Source: Macrolepiota albuminosa (lineage: Eukaryota > Basidiomycota > Agaricomycetes > Agaricales > Agaricaceae). From it: 64,000 nt of DNA. Both the position numbers and the translations under genes were made by a program. This document shows positions 46,985-60,194 of this stretch, one piece after another; the stretch's first letter is position 1, and each line of letters opens with the position of its first letter. The stretch spans positions 2,815,042 to 2,879,041 of the forward strand of contig JAMWFC010000055.1 of NCBI GenBank assembly GCA_027475525.1. Direction: 5' to 3'. The notes beneath the pieces are model-generated. The model ran no database searches. It was not told the DNA's origin and saw nothing but the letters and a program-made list of their open reading frames with translations.

Positions 46985-49900
46985 TCAGCCTATTCCTTCC
47001 ATTGTACCAGGCCTATTACCCACTAAAACCCCACTCTGACTCCTTATGCTAGAGTCTCCCTCCAACTCTATCTCAATTATCTCTGTATTCTCCCATGTTT
47101 CCACCACCATTCTGAGAGGTATTGCCTTCTTTCCAAACTTTCTGTCTGTCATCTTTAGGTCAAGATCAGCCCTTTTCAGTATTGCTGTATTCCACCTATT
47201 CACAACTTCAGTAGCGGAGTGGGGGACATCGTGGTGTTGTATTACTCTTTCACACCTTAGGAACCAAATGACATGGGCTGCTTCTACTACAAGGATTCTG
47301 TGCAGACATGAGAGGCCAGGTGACTTACATCCTTCTTCACGTTTAATCATTAAGGGGCTTCCAAGGATGGAGAATACATCCTGCTTGGGGAAGTGCTCTC
47401 CTGTTCTCCTGTGCCATATATCGCTTGCCAACCCCCAAATTATGGCTTGACTGTTACTTGCGCATTTGGAAAGTATGTGATTTAAGGAATCTTCCTTGTT
47501 GTCGTGTTTGCACACACTCCTTGCCAAGAGTTCGGGTTTCATCGTTGGGCAGTTCCAATACAAGCCCACCTTATATGCATCATGTGCGCACTTCCATAGA
47601 AAAACTTTGATATGTCTCGGGAAATCTTTCATTCTAAAACCGAGCCAAATTTGTTTCTCAGTCGGGATCTTCTTGTTTACTCTTGCAACGTTCGCTTTTA
47701 TGTTACTCAGCATTATACGTGTTCTCGGTCTTTGGGGGGCATATTTAATTCTACTAATGGTCTTATATGCAATAGCCTGTGTTAATGTTGATAGCTTAGC
47801 TCCTGTTAGATGTAGTTCCGTTGGTAGCGGAGGGAGGGTTATTGGTCTGTTTATATCTAGAGCTTCCTTTGCTTTAGTTTTGGCTTTTTGTTCGTATGAT
47901 GATGTTTGGGAATCAGCTAGATCGTGGAGATATACAGGAGCGGTGTGCATTCTGAGATGACCAATGGTTGTCCTCAAGAGACCTGCATTACTTGAATTAA
48001 GGAAATTGGCATCCTCTTTAGCTTTCAACTTCGAGATCAAGCCTTTGATAGTGTTTTTGGACCTTGTGTCTAGTGTCATTGGGGTGTTTAATCCTACTTT
48101 CAAGGATGCAAGCAGAATAGCCAGAAGGTTATTACCGCCACCAGTATCCTGTTCCAGGCTAAGCCATTTTCCATTTGTGTTCAGATCGTTTCTACCTACG
48201 AAGGTTACACCTGCACCCATGAGACTGCCATGTACAGCACCTAGGTACGGTTTGCTGACTTCTTTTATAAAGGCTGTCACAGGTTCTTGCGTGCTGTCAG
48301 CCAGTTTACGACAGTAAGTCTTATTGTATATAGGGCCTGAGGTAAAGATTCGGAAGATCTCGGCCAGTGTCCCAACAATTGTTAAGCATGGATTGAACAT
48401 GGTTCTGGATACTTCCTCCCTGCTTTGCACCTGATCTTCGGCTATGATCTGGTTATCTTCTGGTTGCGGAGCCCTTGGATCCCATTTCTCAGGTAATGTG
48501 TCAATCATTTCTTTTGCTCTACTTGAGCAAGAGTGGGGGTGGAGGCAATTTGAATCATTCTCCATTTCCATGCAGCTTGTGCACATACATTCGTCCGATT
48601 CAATGTGTTGTGGATCAGTCAATACCTTGGCAATCCTCTCAGCGTCACCCACTCTTATCATCGTATGGTTCGATTTCAGGCATTCTGCGGCCTTCCTGTG
48701 GTTAAGTCTTCTTATTTTAGGATTCACGGCATGGTGGTACCAAATGGGTATGTCTCTCAGAATGTCTCTACTAAAAGCAAGGCCTTCCGGTCTCACGTTA
48801 AATTCTCTCGCTGTTCTAAAGAGTTTAGATATGTCTAGGCAGATTTCGCCTCGCATAGAGGACTTGGTTTTCCAAGTTTGTAGGAAAGGGTTTATTTTCA
48901 CCCTATCATCCACATTTTCATTAATTTTCGGGACATTTATTGCCATGAGGGCATCAGCGATGTATGCCCATAGTGGTCTATCAGGACCTATTTTAAGGTA
49001 TGACTTCAGCCACATCACGTCGATCACTTTATTTCTCGTCTTTATATCTACAAGTGTGTGACCACCATAATATAGGGGTTTGAACATAGTTTGTTCGTTC
49101 ACCATCGAGCTACGTCCAGCCCACATGAACTTATTGGTCCTACTTACAACAAGTTTTTCCATTCTAGGAGGCATTCCTTGGACTTGGGTAAGGTATTGGG
49201 TCATTCCGGCTATTGTCATTTGAGCAATCAGTCTCCTCCCTTCTAATGTAGGGTTGCTCTTTTCCCAGTTCACTAGACTCTTATCAATTTTCTCAAGTAC
49301 GTTGGTCCAGGGAGCACTAAGGTCCGTTAGGTTACCATACCATGCGCCTAGTATCCTTGTTGATGTCCCTTCTTCTACTATATGTATGTTATCCGGGATT
49401 CTAAAACCGTCGGGTTTGGTTTTTCTTTCCTTCAGGACTTCCTTACGGTATTCTTCAGTTCCAATGGGAATTACTACCATTTTCGCTGTGTTAAATTTAG
49501 CTCTTGACGCTATACACCAGTCATCGAGAATGGTATTTAAGGAATCAAGGTTATCCTCCATAGATAAGAATGCAGTGGTATCATCTGCAAATAGACTAGC
49601 TATTAGTCTCTCAGCAACTCCGGGGATTGAGTACCCTTTGATGTTCGATGCCCTCAGTGAGGCAGCTAAGGGTTCGATTGCAAGGTCAAACAGTAGACAT
49701 GAGAGGGGGTCTCCTTGTCTTACCCCTCTAGTGACATTCCAGGGGGTACTTAGGACACCGTTTATCATTATCCTCGATTTTGCAGTTTTGTAAAGTGATT
49801 TTATCGTCATTATGAAGGGGTCAGGAATGCCAAATCTCTTTAAGGTTTTCCATAGGTATTCATGATTGATCTTGTCATACGCTTTCTCTTGATCTAAAGC

Positions 49901-51959
49901 CACAATCAGTCCATTCATTTCCTTAGCTTCTGCGTAGTGTATCATCATGCGTATAAGCTTTGTTTGCTCGGTAATACTCCTGCAAGGTATAAAACCTGCC
50001 TGGCTGGGGTGAATGAGATCAGCAATTATTATCGAGAGACGGTTTGAGAGTGCTTTAGTGAATAACTTATAATCAGTATTCAGGCACGTTATTGGTCTGT
50101 AGTTCGCTATATCGGTTTTCTCATTCTTTTTGTAAAGTGGACACATCCATCCATCAGAGAAGGAGGAATTGTCTGTGATTCTGTATCGTTGAATGTCCTC
50201 ACATTTCAAGCGTAGCAATTCAATTAGGTCACAGACTGGTTTCTGAGATCCACCGCTTTGATTTAGCTTAGAGTCATTAATAAACTGACTATTCATCGAC
50301 TTCCAGAATTCATATGGAATGCCGTCTGGACCCGGGGTGGAACTGTTATTTGAGTACTTCAAAGCCTTCATTAGTTCTTTGTGATTAATAATTCCTGCAA
50401 GGTCACGATTCTGCGCTTCGGTAGTTTTAGTTCCGATTGTACTTAATGTCTGGTGATACATATTGGTATTCACTCTGCATATTATCGTGATATAGTCTTC
50501 CGAGCTCTGCCATTTTCATTGAGTCCGTTTCATACACTGACTCATTCACTCCTGGGTTTGGTTTCTTGAGAGCATAGATGAGGTCTCTTGGAAGAGCCTG
50601 CTTGTTAGTCGTTGTCCAGTATTTACACATCGTCTCTCCTTCCATTCTATTCTTCATTGCCACTGCATCTCTCTTAAGCATGTGATATTTGTGTTCTAGT
50701 GCGCTTAAGTCATTGTTTACCTGATGTAGCGCAGCCCTCTTATGTCGATCCTCCAGGTCTTCATTGGATTGGATCCAATCTCTTTCTGATTCCAAGTTTC
50801 TCTTTTTTCTTCTGTACTTGGGGACCAATGCTTTGTCCCGTTCTTTAGCCATGGTTAGTAAGTCTTCCTTCCATTTACTATATATTGTTTGTGGGTTCTT
50901 ATTTTGGTCACGCGAGCCTCTCAGAGATTCTATTTGTTCCATAGCTGTTTTCCTGGTAAGCATCGCATATTTCCTGAATTTTTCGTCCTTAATGATGTGT
51001 GCTTTCAGCGTCCACCTTCCTTTACCTACCGAAGGTGAATTTATGTGCGCAATCTGCACCATAGTGATATGATGGTCGGTTCCAGGAATGGCAGACGGTG
51101 TTACGTTCCATTCTCTTGCCGTTGACGAGATGGAGTCAGACATATATACTCTATCAATTCTGGACATGGAGGATGTTGCCTCCTGGAAGAAAGAGAAGGT
51201 TCGTTTTGTTGGGAAGGTGTCCCTCCATGTGTCCCTTAGGTATAACATTCTCTTCAGGCTGTCAAGTGCTTCGGTTGCTTCTTCTGGGTCCGTTCTCATT
51301 GGAGCTCTGTCCTGTGCATCCTCGACCATATTGAGATCGCCGAGTAGTATGTCTACTATGATGTGAGGGTTCCTCATAAAGAAGAGTCTTATTCTGTTCC
51401 AGAAATCCGCGTTTTCCTCTCCATTCGATTCTGTAACATTTGGGGCATAAACGTTAAGTATGTTTATCACTTCGTTTTTATGCCACCTAGTCGATGTTAA
51501 TATTGCTCAGCCTGCGACGATCTCTGTAGAGCTGGTTTCTTGGACATTAATCAAGTTATGGTTGAACACTGTAGCTACTCCGCCTTTTCCCGTCGGGTTT
51601 TCCGTGTCAGCTGAGTACACGATTTTCATCCTCTTTCCAAAGAGAAGATCTAATTCGTTTTTCCTTTCTTCATTCAGGTGGGATTCCTGTACGGCAAGAA
51701 TGCCTATTTTATTGTCTCTCAGTAGTTGATTAACATGGTTCCATTTTGACTCAGATTTCGTTGCTCCTGAGTTTCAAAAACCTCTGATGTTAAGGGTAGC
51801 AATGCAGATAGCTGCCTTCGTGTTCTTGGAGGATATCCTGCTTTGGGTGAGATCATTATTCAGTGTGGATGCGATAGGGTACTCGTTTGTTCTACGTGGG
51901 GTAGGAATATCGAGTTCGTCAAGTGTGGTAGTTTCATCCAGTCCAGGCATTTCTTGCAA
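46985..51959 (-). pseudogene. LINE ORF2: AP endonuclease, reverse transcriptase, zf-RVT
   Basis: Endonuclease motifs in order: IATLNIRG (51.78 kb), AVQESHLNEE, NVYAPN, LLGDLNMV, MSRIDRVYM and GTDHHITMV. RT follows: PGPDGIPYEFWK, GFIPCRSITEQTKLI, ALDQEKAYDKINH, RGVRQGDPLSCLLF and the catalytic SLFADDTTAF. The end carries KVFLWKCAHDAYKVGLYW and SLNHILSKC, a zinc-binding zf-RVT region; I see no RNase H. RT to stop is one 1162-codon frame (50473-46985). The endonuclease frame ends at 50427 by a frameshift and has TGA at 51774-51776 and 51507-51509, both fitting former CGA. Clade L1/Tad-like; exact clade needs a tree. Confidence 0.9.
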
Positions 51960-52604
51960 ACCATGGTCTACATACGGAGTGTAGGGTGTGGGAGGGAGCG
52001 GTACTACATTCGTGTTCCCTGCTATAGCTACTGTGGCTGGGTATAGGGTTGGGGATCCACCTCCGATCTTCCTAGTATTGGTATGATGGGCCAGAGCGGT
52101 GGCGGGCTCACTTGGCCCATCAACACTAAGGAGATTAGCACCGTTACGAGATAGTTCATAACCAGAGTGTATATCATTTATTAACGTCGTGGTTGAAAAG
52201 ACTTACCGAGAAGCCAACCGCGCTTTCTCAGGGTGAGTACATTTCCCAAGTACTCAGGGGGGACGTTGCTTAGAGCTTCTGAAGTATTTAGTGGGAATAG
52301 GACTTGAGAAATTCTAAGCTTAAGCAGGACTGCTGCACGGCACCTTCCTCTATTTTTTATAGACTGCCGTTTTTGTCTTGCGACATTTGGCTTCCAGACC
52401 TACATGTACCACGCATGGCCAATATATTTCAGTCCTTGTTCCTTTTATATTTTCATCCTTGTCTGTAATCACCCACAATTCTAGACATGGTAGCACTCTA
52501 ATACATCATCATTCACTAACTATTGCAAGTAATTGATGACATCATTTTCATTCTATACGACACGATTCAGTAAACATTATTGATTTGGGGGGGCAAGAGT
52601 TGGA

Positions 52605-54469
52605 TTAGTTCCATTGGCCTCGAAACGCACGACTGCCATATGGTCTGCCTCCGCACATGCTTCCTCCCCTACCCCTACCCATACCCCTGCCTCTGGTGAA
52701 GTACTCCTGGGGGCGGTCCATATCATTGCTGTACGCACTGTGCGTGGTCTGGACCGGTTGAATTATCGTAGGCTTGTACCCTAGCCATCCTGGTAACTCT
52801 GGGAAAGGGCAGTTGGGAGTGTCGTGGTCTATAGATTTACAGTTGACGCAGAGTAGGGTGTTTTTGCCTAGAAGTGGTAGGCCAAAGCCTGAGGTCGCAG
52901 AGGGGAATGTACACGTTCTCATAAGTTGAATTAGTTTAACGTGGTCGTCGTCAGAAAGGAAGGAGTGATGGAGGAACACATTCCAGCCTCTGAAATCACC
53001 TCCATTTGCCTTGCTCCTTTTGACATCAAGGAATTTTACCGATATGTTGTTTAAGATGTCGTTCGCGACATAGTCTGGGTGGGCTGGAGCGCAATCGACT
53101 ATGTGTTTCATGACCTGCTCGGATTCTTGGAAGCTGCTGACAACCAATTCTGTTACTGCTGAGTGAGCGTCGGCAGAGTCGACATATGTAAAGCCACAGA
53201 TGGTCATTACAAAGATGGGACGTGTATCATTGAACGACTTGAAAATAACCGTAATGTCTTTGGTGGAGACAATCTCAAGGCTATCAAGGAATTTGTTCTG
53301 TGCTGTGGTGAGGCCAGATATCAGCATGTGATATGGTGAAGAGAAGCGGTCGGAATCTACGGCACGCTCCTGTAGGGGAAATGATACTCCCAGAGTCAGA
53401 TCGTTTTCAACTCATACAAGGCTCTTAATCAGTGCCCAGGTTTTATCGACTGTAGCGAGGCTGTTCGTCTCGTATTTGCACCTGAATAGTCGAACCCAAA
53501 TTTTGTTCGTGGTAACCTTTTTCCACGCCACCACCTGTGACGTGGCAACATTTTCCAAAGGGTGCGAGCCTAAGTGTATTCTTGGCCATCCACCGTTTGG
53601 CACAGCAGTCCTCTGTAAGCCAGTTGTGTTGGTCGTGATTCCATCATCCGACTTCACGTCTCTGTATATCTCGTCCCTGGGTCCATGGGCAATGGGGGGA
53701 ACATTGGAGAGGCCCAGCAAGTTGCGCCCGGTACTGGTATCCTTCTGGCTGATCTGGTGCCGCATGGGCTGATTATGGGGGGGGTGGGGGGGTCGACAAG
53801 TATTTCATCCCACGCGGAGTCACCTATAAGTGTGTTGCTCTGGTCTGGGATACTATTTGGAGCTTGGTCTGGGTCTTCGGTGGGGGGCTCACTTCGAGAC
53901 ACACTACTATTTCTGCCAAATGTGAACTGGGCCTGGGTAAATGGAGGGTGTGCTGGTGAATGGTTGTCCTCTGGATTGGGTTGCACTGTGAGATGTATCA
54001 GGGTGCCTATGGGGGGGACTGCTGTAGAGGTGTGTCTTTTTGGGGTCCTATCGACCACCGGGCTGGAGGGTAGGGGACGTTTAGCCTTGTCACTCTCTCT
54101 GGGCTTCTTTGGTCCTAGGGTGAGTTTAACCTTTCCTATACGAGGCTTTGAGATGGTATTCTCATTGTGCGTAGGCCTTGTGGGAAGTGGGGGGAAACTT
54201 GTGTTCTCATTTGTTGCATTGGTAAGGGATCCAAGATCAGGGAGCAAATTCTCGGAACTGACATGGCTGTGCGGAAAGAGACCATCTGGCGTTTGCTGTA
54301 GGGGCAAGCGTGGGGTACTCATCTCGATACTCCTGGGGCTGGCCTGAGTAGATGGAGTAGCAGGGATCTCGTCCATAGTCAGGTCAATTCCAACCTCGGG
54401 AAGGATTGGGGAGGGTTCAGTTGTCATTTGGCGAGCAGGGTACGGTGGGAAGGAGGTAGGTGGGTTCAT
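52605..54469 (-). pseudogene. LINE ORF1: RNA-binding gag-like protein
   Basis: Chaperone-like ORF1 of the LINE. ATG at 54469; a Pro/Ser/Thr-rich N-terminal half; after a frameshift in a C8/C7 homopolymer pair (minus strand of 53776-53791) the frame continues with a globular middle and a zinc knuckle CVNCKSIDHDTPNC (C-x2-C-x4-H-x4-C, about 52810-52850), then an Arg/Gly tail GRGMGRGRGGSMCGGRPYGS. TGA at 53412-53414 interrupts between LIKSLV and VENDL. Confidence 0.82.
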
Positions 54470-55048
54470 GCTTATATATATGTGTGTTTTCAATAACGTT
54501 GCTGTCAGGCGACCCTATGTCACTCCTTTGCAATTGTGGGCCGGATCCGGTGTTGCATACCAGTTGCATTGTTCTTTAGTTTGGCAGTATTCTTTCCGGG
54601 TAATGCTATTCTTTGGTTATAGTGATTTCTCTTACGACGTTTTCATGTTGGCGGAGGGTCTTAACCAGTGAATATTTCACTTTCCAGACACAGGTTTTTG
54701 GTGAGAGTGGTATACTATTGTTACCATGGTAGTGATACGCCTGCAATTCATAGCTGGCCTTGAAAATGTAAATTTTTTGACAGTTGTAGGTTATGCACGA
54801 TGACGTGGCAGATTGTATATCGCCCGCATTCAGCCTCTCCCGCTGGGGCTCGCCCAGCAGAATTATGGGAGGGCAACTGTCTTTCGGCGGGGGGGGGCAT
54901 TGACAGCATCTTTCGATGCTTATACACCTTTCGGTGTAGCTCCCGTTAGGGAGCAGCTGGGCAGAGTTACCTGCCAGCTTTGTTTGTATAAGTTTCGTGT
55001 ATACCACATGGTGGTAACAAGTCAAGAGGCCCCAATAGAGCTATTCTT

Positions 55049-56670
55049 ATTCCTTGCAATATGGGCAAAGAACAGTGTGAACCCTGATGTAGTGCTTCCA
55101 GAGTCCCACAGCATTCAAGCTTCATGTACATTAACCTCAACCCAGGTTATCAGACACTCCTTTGTAGTGACTGGAAATACTGGTTGCTCTATAGCAGACT
55201 TGTCTGCTAACACTCTAACCTTGCACATATGTACTTGGTTAAGGGAGTCAGCATTCTGACCCTCATTGTCATTATAGTCAGTGAGGGCATACAATTCCTT
55301 ACTATTACTTCCACTGTCACAAGTATAATACTCATTATTGTACATCTCTAACTTGATGTACTCCTCTTGCTGTAGAGAAACCAGATCTGAATCCTCTGGC
55401 TTAGCATCTGGTTCCAGAACAGGCTCATCACTGAGATCCTGTTGATTGTTATCATCTGACAGGGCTGCTGTGTGCGCTGCCTGAATATGCCTGCAGGGAG
55501 TTGCCTTTCAGGGCTCCATACACTCACAGAAAAAATAGTCTAGTTTGTCACAGTTAAAGCACATTGTAACTGGTATGCTGTCTTTAGGTGGGGGACCTGC
55601 TTTACAGGTCACCATCTCAGGACTTAGCTCTCCTGTGACAGGTGTAGGCTTGGTTGCTGCATTGACTTTAGAAGCACTACAGTGTGGTCTTGGAGTTGCA
55701 GCTAGCACTATCCAAGGCTTTGGGGACACTGGTGTGCCTTTCACCACCTCCCTCTATAGTGCTTCATTTGCATGTTTGTGGGCCAAAGGTCCACCATGGG
55801 TTGTGTAGTTTTAGTTGCACTCAAAATAGTGTGCAGTGGTCTTGAGACTGCTTTTGTAGGCTTTGGCTTCAAAAATAAACTCCTCTATGGTGTTCACTTT
55901 GGATACTAGTTCCCCATCTCAGATGAGGGAAAGAAGCATCTCAGAGGGTATCTTCTTGAGGAAATGCTCTCACAGAGTAAATTTGTCTGGGAATATAGCC
56001 ATATTTTGGGCCTAGTCCAGCAGGGAATTGTAGAAGCCCTGCCCACCCTCCTCCACAGTATACCACATTTTGCAAAACACATCATGAGCATCCTGCATTG
56101 TAGAGGTTGTACAAACCAATTGTACAGCCCAAAGACTATGTCCTTGAATATCTAGTATTTCTGCATCCTGTTGACATGCAACATATGGCACAATAACCAC
56201 TTGAGTACCAAAGCACTCAAGTAGTCCATTAGGAAGAGAACTTCTTCACAGTCTCTCTCATCTCCTCTGAGTTGAGCCATTGCATAATTTACACATATGC
56301 TCATAAGCCAATCCTCAAGTTCACTGAACTTGGAAGATCCTGAATAGGGTTTCACCATCTTGAGAGACTCTGCTCTCTTTGGCTTAGCCCTCTCAGGAAT
56401 GGCTACTTGCACCAACAAGAGCTGTTCTATCACAGCTTGCAGACAATTGTGCATTGTCTGCTGGTGAAATTCATGGGCTTCATCTACTCCAGGAGTGGCA
56501 AATTGCCCTTGATGCTGTGGAGGCATATTATACCTCTGTGGCTGTTGATCTGCAAGGCCCCACTGTGCCTCACAGGATTGCTATGGGCCCACTCAGTTCA
56601 GTCCCTTCTCTCACTCTACCCTGTTCCATCTGATTAGGTGGAACTGGGGGTGCACCTGGGACCACCATCT
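55049..56670 (-). pseudogene. Ty3/gypsy B gag and protease N-terminus
   Basis: The remainder of gypsy B beyond the LINE. Gag at 56526-56152 reads MVKPYSGSSKFSELEDWLMSIC. The knuckle at about 55560-55520 is CFNCDKLDYFFCEC, where Tyr replaces the expected His, itself a C-to-T change. Several stops occur. The right boundary with the copia fragment is near 56.67 kb; no 5' LTR is seen. Confidence 0.7.
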
Positions 56671-56680
56671 TAGAAAGAGG

Positions 56681-58571
56681 TCACACTCTTCCCAGTAGGA
56701 TGTTTTCAGGAGGAACACTGACTTCCTCCTGTTTTACTGCTACAGGTATGGCTATAGATGCATGTTTGCTGTACACACAATCCTCACATAATCCAGGTGC
56801 TGTTAAGTTGCCTTTTATTTCCAGACTGTCCACTAAATTGTCTGCCAGGACCTTTCTAATTGTTTTCATGCTCAAATGACCAAAATGTCTATGCCAGGTT
56901 TTGATTGTGGTGGGCTTCATCTGAGATCTTGCAGTCATGGCACTTGGGGTGTTGGTCCCTCCCAAGGAGCCTAGGAGATACATCCCTCCATTATCTACCC
57001 CACAGAGAACATCCTGGCTGCTTGGATCTTGGAATTTTACTTGTCCTCCTGCGAAGGTAATGCTGAAGCCTGCTTTGTTGAATTTATTTCTTGAGATAAG
57101 ATTTGATGCTAGGTTGGGCACATGTAATGCATTCCTGAAGACTAATTCAGACAATCCTTGATCCATTCTGCATGTCTTTTTGACAGTTCCTCAGCTTATT
57201 AAATAGAACAGTGCACTCTTAAGAGCTGCTCTGCCCTTCATAGGTTGCATCAGCTCTACATAGTCTGTGAATGTGCCCCTGTTGAAGAAATGGTCCATTG
57301 CTCCTGAGTCTGCATAAGTAGGTACTTCTGGTGTCTCAGTGATGTAAGCTCCAATCCATTTTACTGCTACTTGCTGACCCAAGTCATTTCTAAGGTTGCT
57401 TACAATAGCCAACAGTGCATAGGTGATGGGTGGCATCTCTGGTTGCTGAGTGGTGGACATAACTGCATTTGCTGCTCACTGCTGGCACTGAAAGATGTTT
57501 CTAATAGAAAAAGTGTAAAAGAAACATGTTATACCATTTCTCATGTGCCAATTTCTGAAAGAAAAAGTCTTAAACAAAGCAAAGTGCCTTTTTCTATCTG
57601 AAACTGGTACTTTGGAAATGGTATAACATGTTTCTTTTACACTTTTCCCAATGGAAACATCTTTCAGTGCCAGTAGTGGCTGGAGAAGGGGATTGTGTAT
57701 TGTTTGTTGTTTGCTTGTTGACTTTTGTCCTGTTTCTGAAGTTAGGGGGAAATTGACTGTCCTTTCCTCCCTCTTTCCAGTAGCAATTTTCAATCACATG
57801 TCCCATCCTTTTACAGTTTGGGTTTATGCACATGAATTTTGGTTTTGTCTGAGCCTGCAAAGCTGTAGCCATGATCCCAGCCTTTTGTTTTTGAAAGACC
57901 AACTGGTCCCAATAAGTGGTGAGTGCTGTAATTGCTTTCTTTGATGATTTCATTGTATACACTCCTGCAACTACCGTATTCTATGATTCTGGCAGGGATG
58001 CTAGTAGGATAGTGTGGAAAGATGTGTTGTCTATCTTCACCCTCTTTTCCGTTGCTGATTTCCACTTCTCCCTCATGTCCTTGACATGTTTTAAGAAATC
58101 CATCCCATTTTTAAATTCTGTGGCTCATAGATGTTCTTCAGCATTCATTGTGGCAATTTTGAAGAAGATTCCATACTTCTTGGTAAGGATTATCCATGCC
58201 TCTGCTGCAGTTCTGTCCATTTTGATTCCCAGATCTATAGGGTTCTTGGTATTGTAGATGATCAGTTCCGATGCCCAGGTATCCCTCTCTTCCCACTCCT
58301 CTATGAATGGGTCCTTTGAGAACCATTCTGTGAGTTTCTTTTTGATTGTTTCAGGTGCTGGGGTGGGTTTTTCAATTGTTCCATCTAGATATCTGCAGGC
58401 AATTAAGACACAATTTTTAAATGTGACGTAGTTTGTCCCATTGAAGTGGACTTCCTTCAGGAAGTTTGGGCGGTTTGATGAGTTTGTGGATGTCATTTTG
58501 TTTTTGTGTGTGAGGTAATGTGGATATGGGAGTTGAATGTAAGAGTTGATTTGGAGTGCTGACGGGACCAA
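56681..58571 (-). pseudogene. Ty1/copia element, gag to pre-integrase part
   Basis: Minus strand: gag (58484-58125; FLKEVHFNGTNYVTFKNCVL and KMDRTAAEAWIILTKKYG), zinc knuckle CINPNCKRMGHVIENCYWKEG (57.8 kb), protease YADSGAMDHFF (57.3 kb), and GAG_pre-integrase WHRHFGHLSMKTIRKVLADN with GLCEDCVYSKHA (56.75-56.95 kb). Integrase core, RT and RNase H are missing; it stops at the gypsy B junction. A hairpin element interrupts the gag-protease linker at 57485-57671. Confidence 0.85.
57485..57671. mobile_element. Fold-back (MITE-like) hairpin inserted in the copia element
   Basis: About 187 bp forming a near-continuous inverted repeat: arm 57485-57570 pairs with 57585-57671 (CACTGAAAGATGTTTC .. 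GAAACATCTTTCAGTG, AAAGAAACATGTTATACCAT .. ATGGTATAACATGTTTCTTT). The loop is about 15-20 nt. A clear target duplication was not found. Confidence 0.7.
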
Positions 58572-58680
58572 TAACCTGTAGAGTAAAACACAATTTAGTC
58601 CTCAGTCACTCTAACATAAGTGTTTGACTGAGGGTGGAGAATTCCCATATCCAAAAAAAAAAAACTAGTAAATACCGGTG
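58572..58680 (-). repeat. Possible remnant of the copia leader and 5' LTR
   Basis: Upstream of copia gag the minus strand reads CTCTACA then GGTTATTGGTCCCGTCAG, which could be an LTR end and primer site. On the plus strand the LTR would start TGTAGAGTAAAAC at about 58592. An A12 run follows at 58654. The other LTR end is not identifiable. Confidence 0.35.
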
Positions 58681-59150
58681 TGGCTTATGGCGCACTGTCC
58701 GGATATAGCAATATGTACCTCCGAAAACTAATGGGACGTCAAGGCTGTGTGAGTCATTTGGCTCAACAAAAAAATCAACAGGTCTCTATATGTATGACTC
58801 TCATCCATTCTTTTGATGAAATACATCACTCTCACCAGTTTTTCATTGATCTTCGTTCGAAAATTTTATGATTCAAGCAGGGTTAACATCTTTTTCATTA
58901 TTTGATTTTTCTTGTTATTTATCATGCACCCAGACCCTACCTCCTCTCACTTATTAGAAGACTTTTGTTGCATATTTTATTTCATTTTAAGCACATATCT
59001 CATGAGTTACTGTCCTGATAGCTTTTGGACATCACTAGTTAATTACCATCTTCGTAAAATGAAAAAGAAGGTGTCGTGCCAATAGCTGATTTGCACTAGA
59101 CTTAGGATCAAAGAGGCTTGGAGTGGATGAGTCATAAGGACTGTAATCCC

Positions 59151-59187
<37 letters not shown>

Positions 59188-60194
59188 ACAGCGTAGTCTT
59201 GTTCTGTTGCCGCTTGCATTAGTTGACCATACGGTCTTCCAGTAAAACGACTTTACGGTTGTTATATGTATTGTGATTTGTGAAAACGTACCAAAGATCT
59301 GGGACCAATCTATTGATGATCTACTGCTCGGTTACGAAGACCTGCCAGCGGGTGATAACAACTTACGACGGATGATGATAATGAGTTCTTCATCTGCTTC
59401 AACAAAGGTTCAAAAATGATGAGACGGACATCATTAGATCGAAGACTTAGATCGAACATGAGAGATCAACAAGGCAAGCTCAAAGGGTAAGATTGCGAAG
59501 CATTGAAGAGACAAGACGACGCACTGTGTTGTTCTACATTTACCCATTCACTTGGTCATGACTCAAGAGGATGTATTTGGTGCCAACAAACGAAAGAGAT
59601 GCCACAAACTTGGATTAAACAATGATGTACATACCCATGACAACTGATAGCGTTCAAACACGGCGCTACAGTAGTATTTCGAAGCTTAAATGATCGGTGT
59701 AACAATGGGATCCCTGAGAGACTCCCAGGCGTATTGCATAGGAGATTGACTTGAATCACGGGCAGGCAAGGAGTAAATCGGCACCGGTACGCAGCTATAG
59801 TGAGCTGATGATTTGAGAAGAATCAGGATGGGCGCCAGGCTGTGTCGTGGTCGTCGCTCGCACACGTAGAGATGACTTGACGTTGGAAGATTGACACGCA
59901 TAAAGGTGATCTTTCGTCGTGACAGACAGGTGCCTCAAGTTATTTAAAGGTGCTAGTGAGACAGCCGCAGATCTAGAGGTAAGAATATTAGCACACAAAG
60001 CAAATATATACTTAAACATGACAACTGATCAAGTTTACGGGGGCTGTGTCTAAATCTGTCAATATCTAAGCGGAGTTGAAATATATTTGTCTGCATCAGT
60101 CATCATCTATCTCACTCGACAACAAACCTCTCTCATAAAATCAAAGCCAACCTCTCATTTAATCTCTACACACAAGCCAAATAAAAACATAACT
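58681..60194. other. Intergenic region with a (TC)16 microsatellite
   Basis: No gene is supported. A pure TC dinucleotide run spans 59152-59183. CpG becomes frequent again from about 59.2 kb, marking return to host sequence. Confidence 0.5.

Larger units (their letters stand above)
46792..55031 (-). mobile_element. Full-length LINE (non-LTR retrotransposon) with 17-bp target duplication
   Basis: Flanked by CCAATAGAGCTATTCTT at 46775-46791 and 55032-55048. The 3' end on the minus strand is a short poly(A), seen as a T run at 46790-46801. It has ORF1 with a CCHC knuckle and ORF2 with AP-endonuclease and RT. Length about 8.24 kb, so it appears to be full length. It inserted into gypsy B and is younger. 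Damage is light: a few TGA stops and two frameshifts. Confidence 0.92.

Noticed and set aside
54468..55260. Short frames around the LINE 5' end and gypsy B junction on the plus strand
   Set aside because: They cross the 17-bp target duplication and are shadows of the minus-strand elements.
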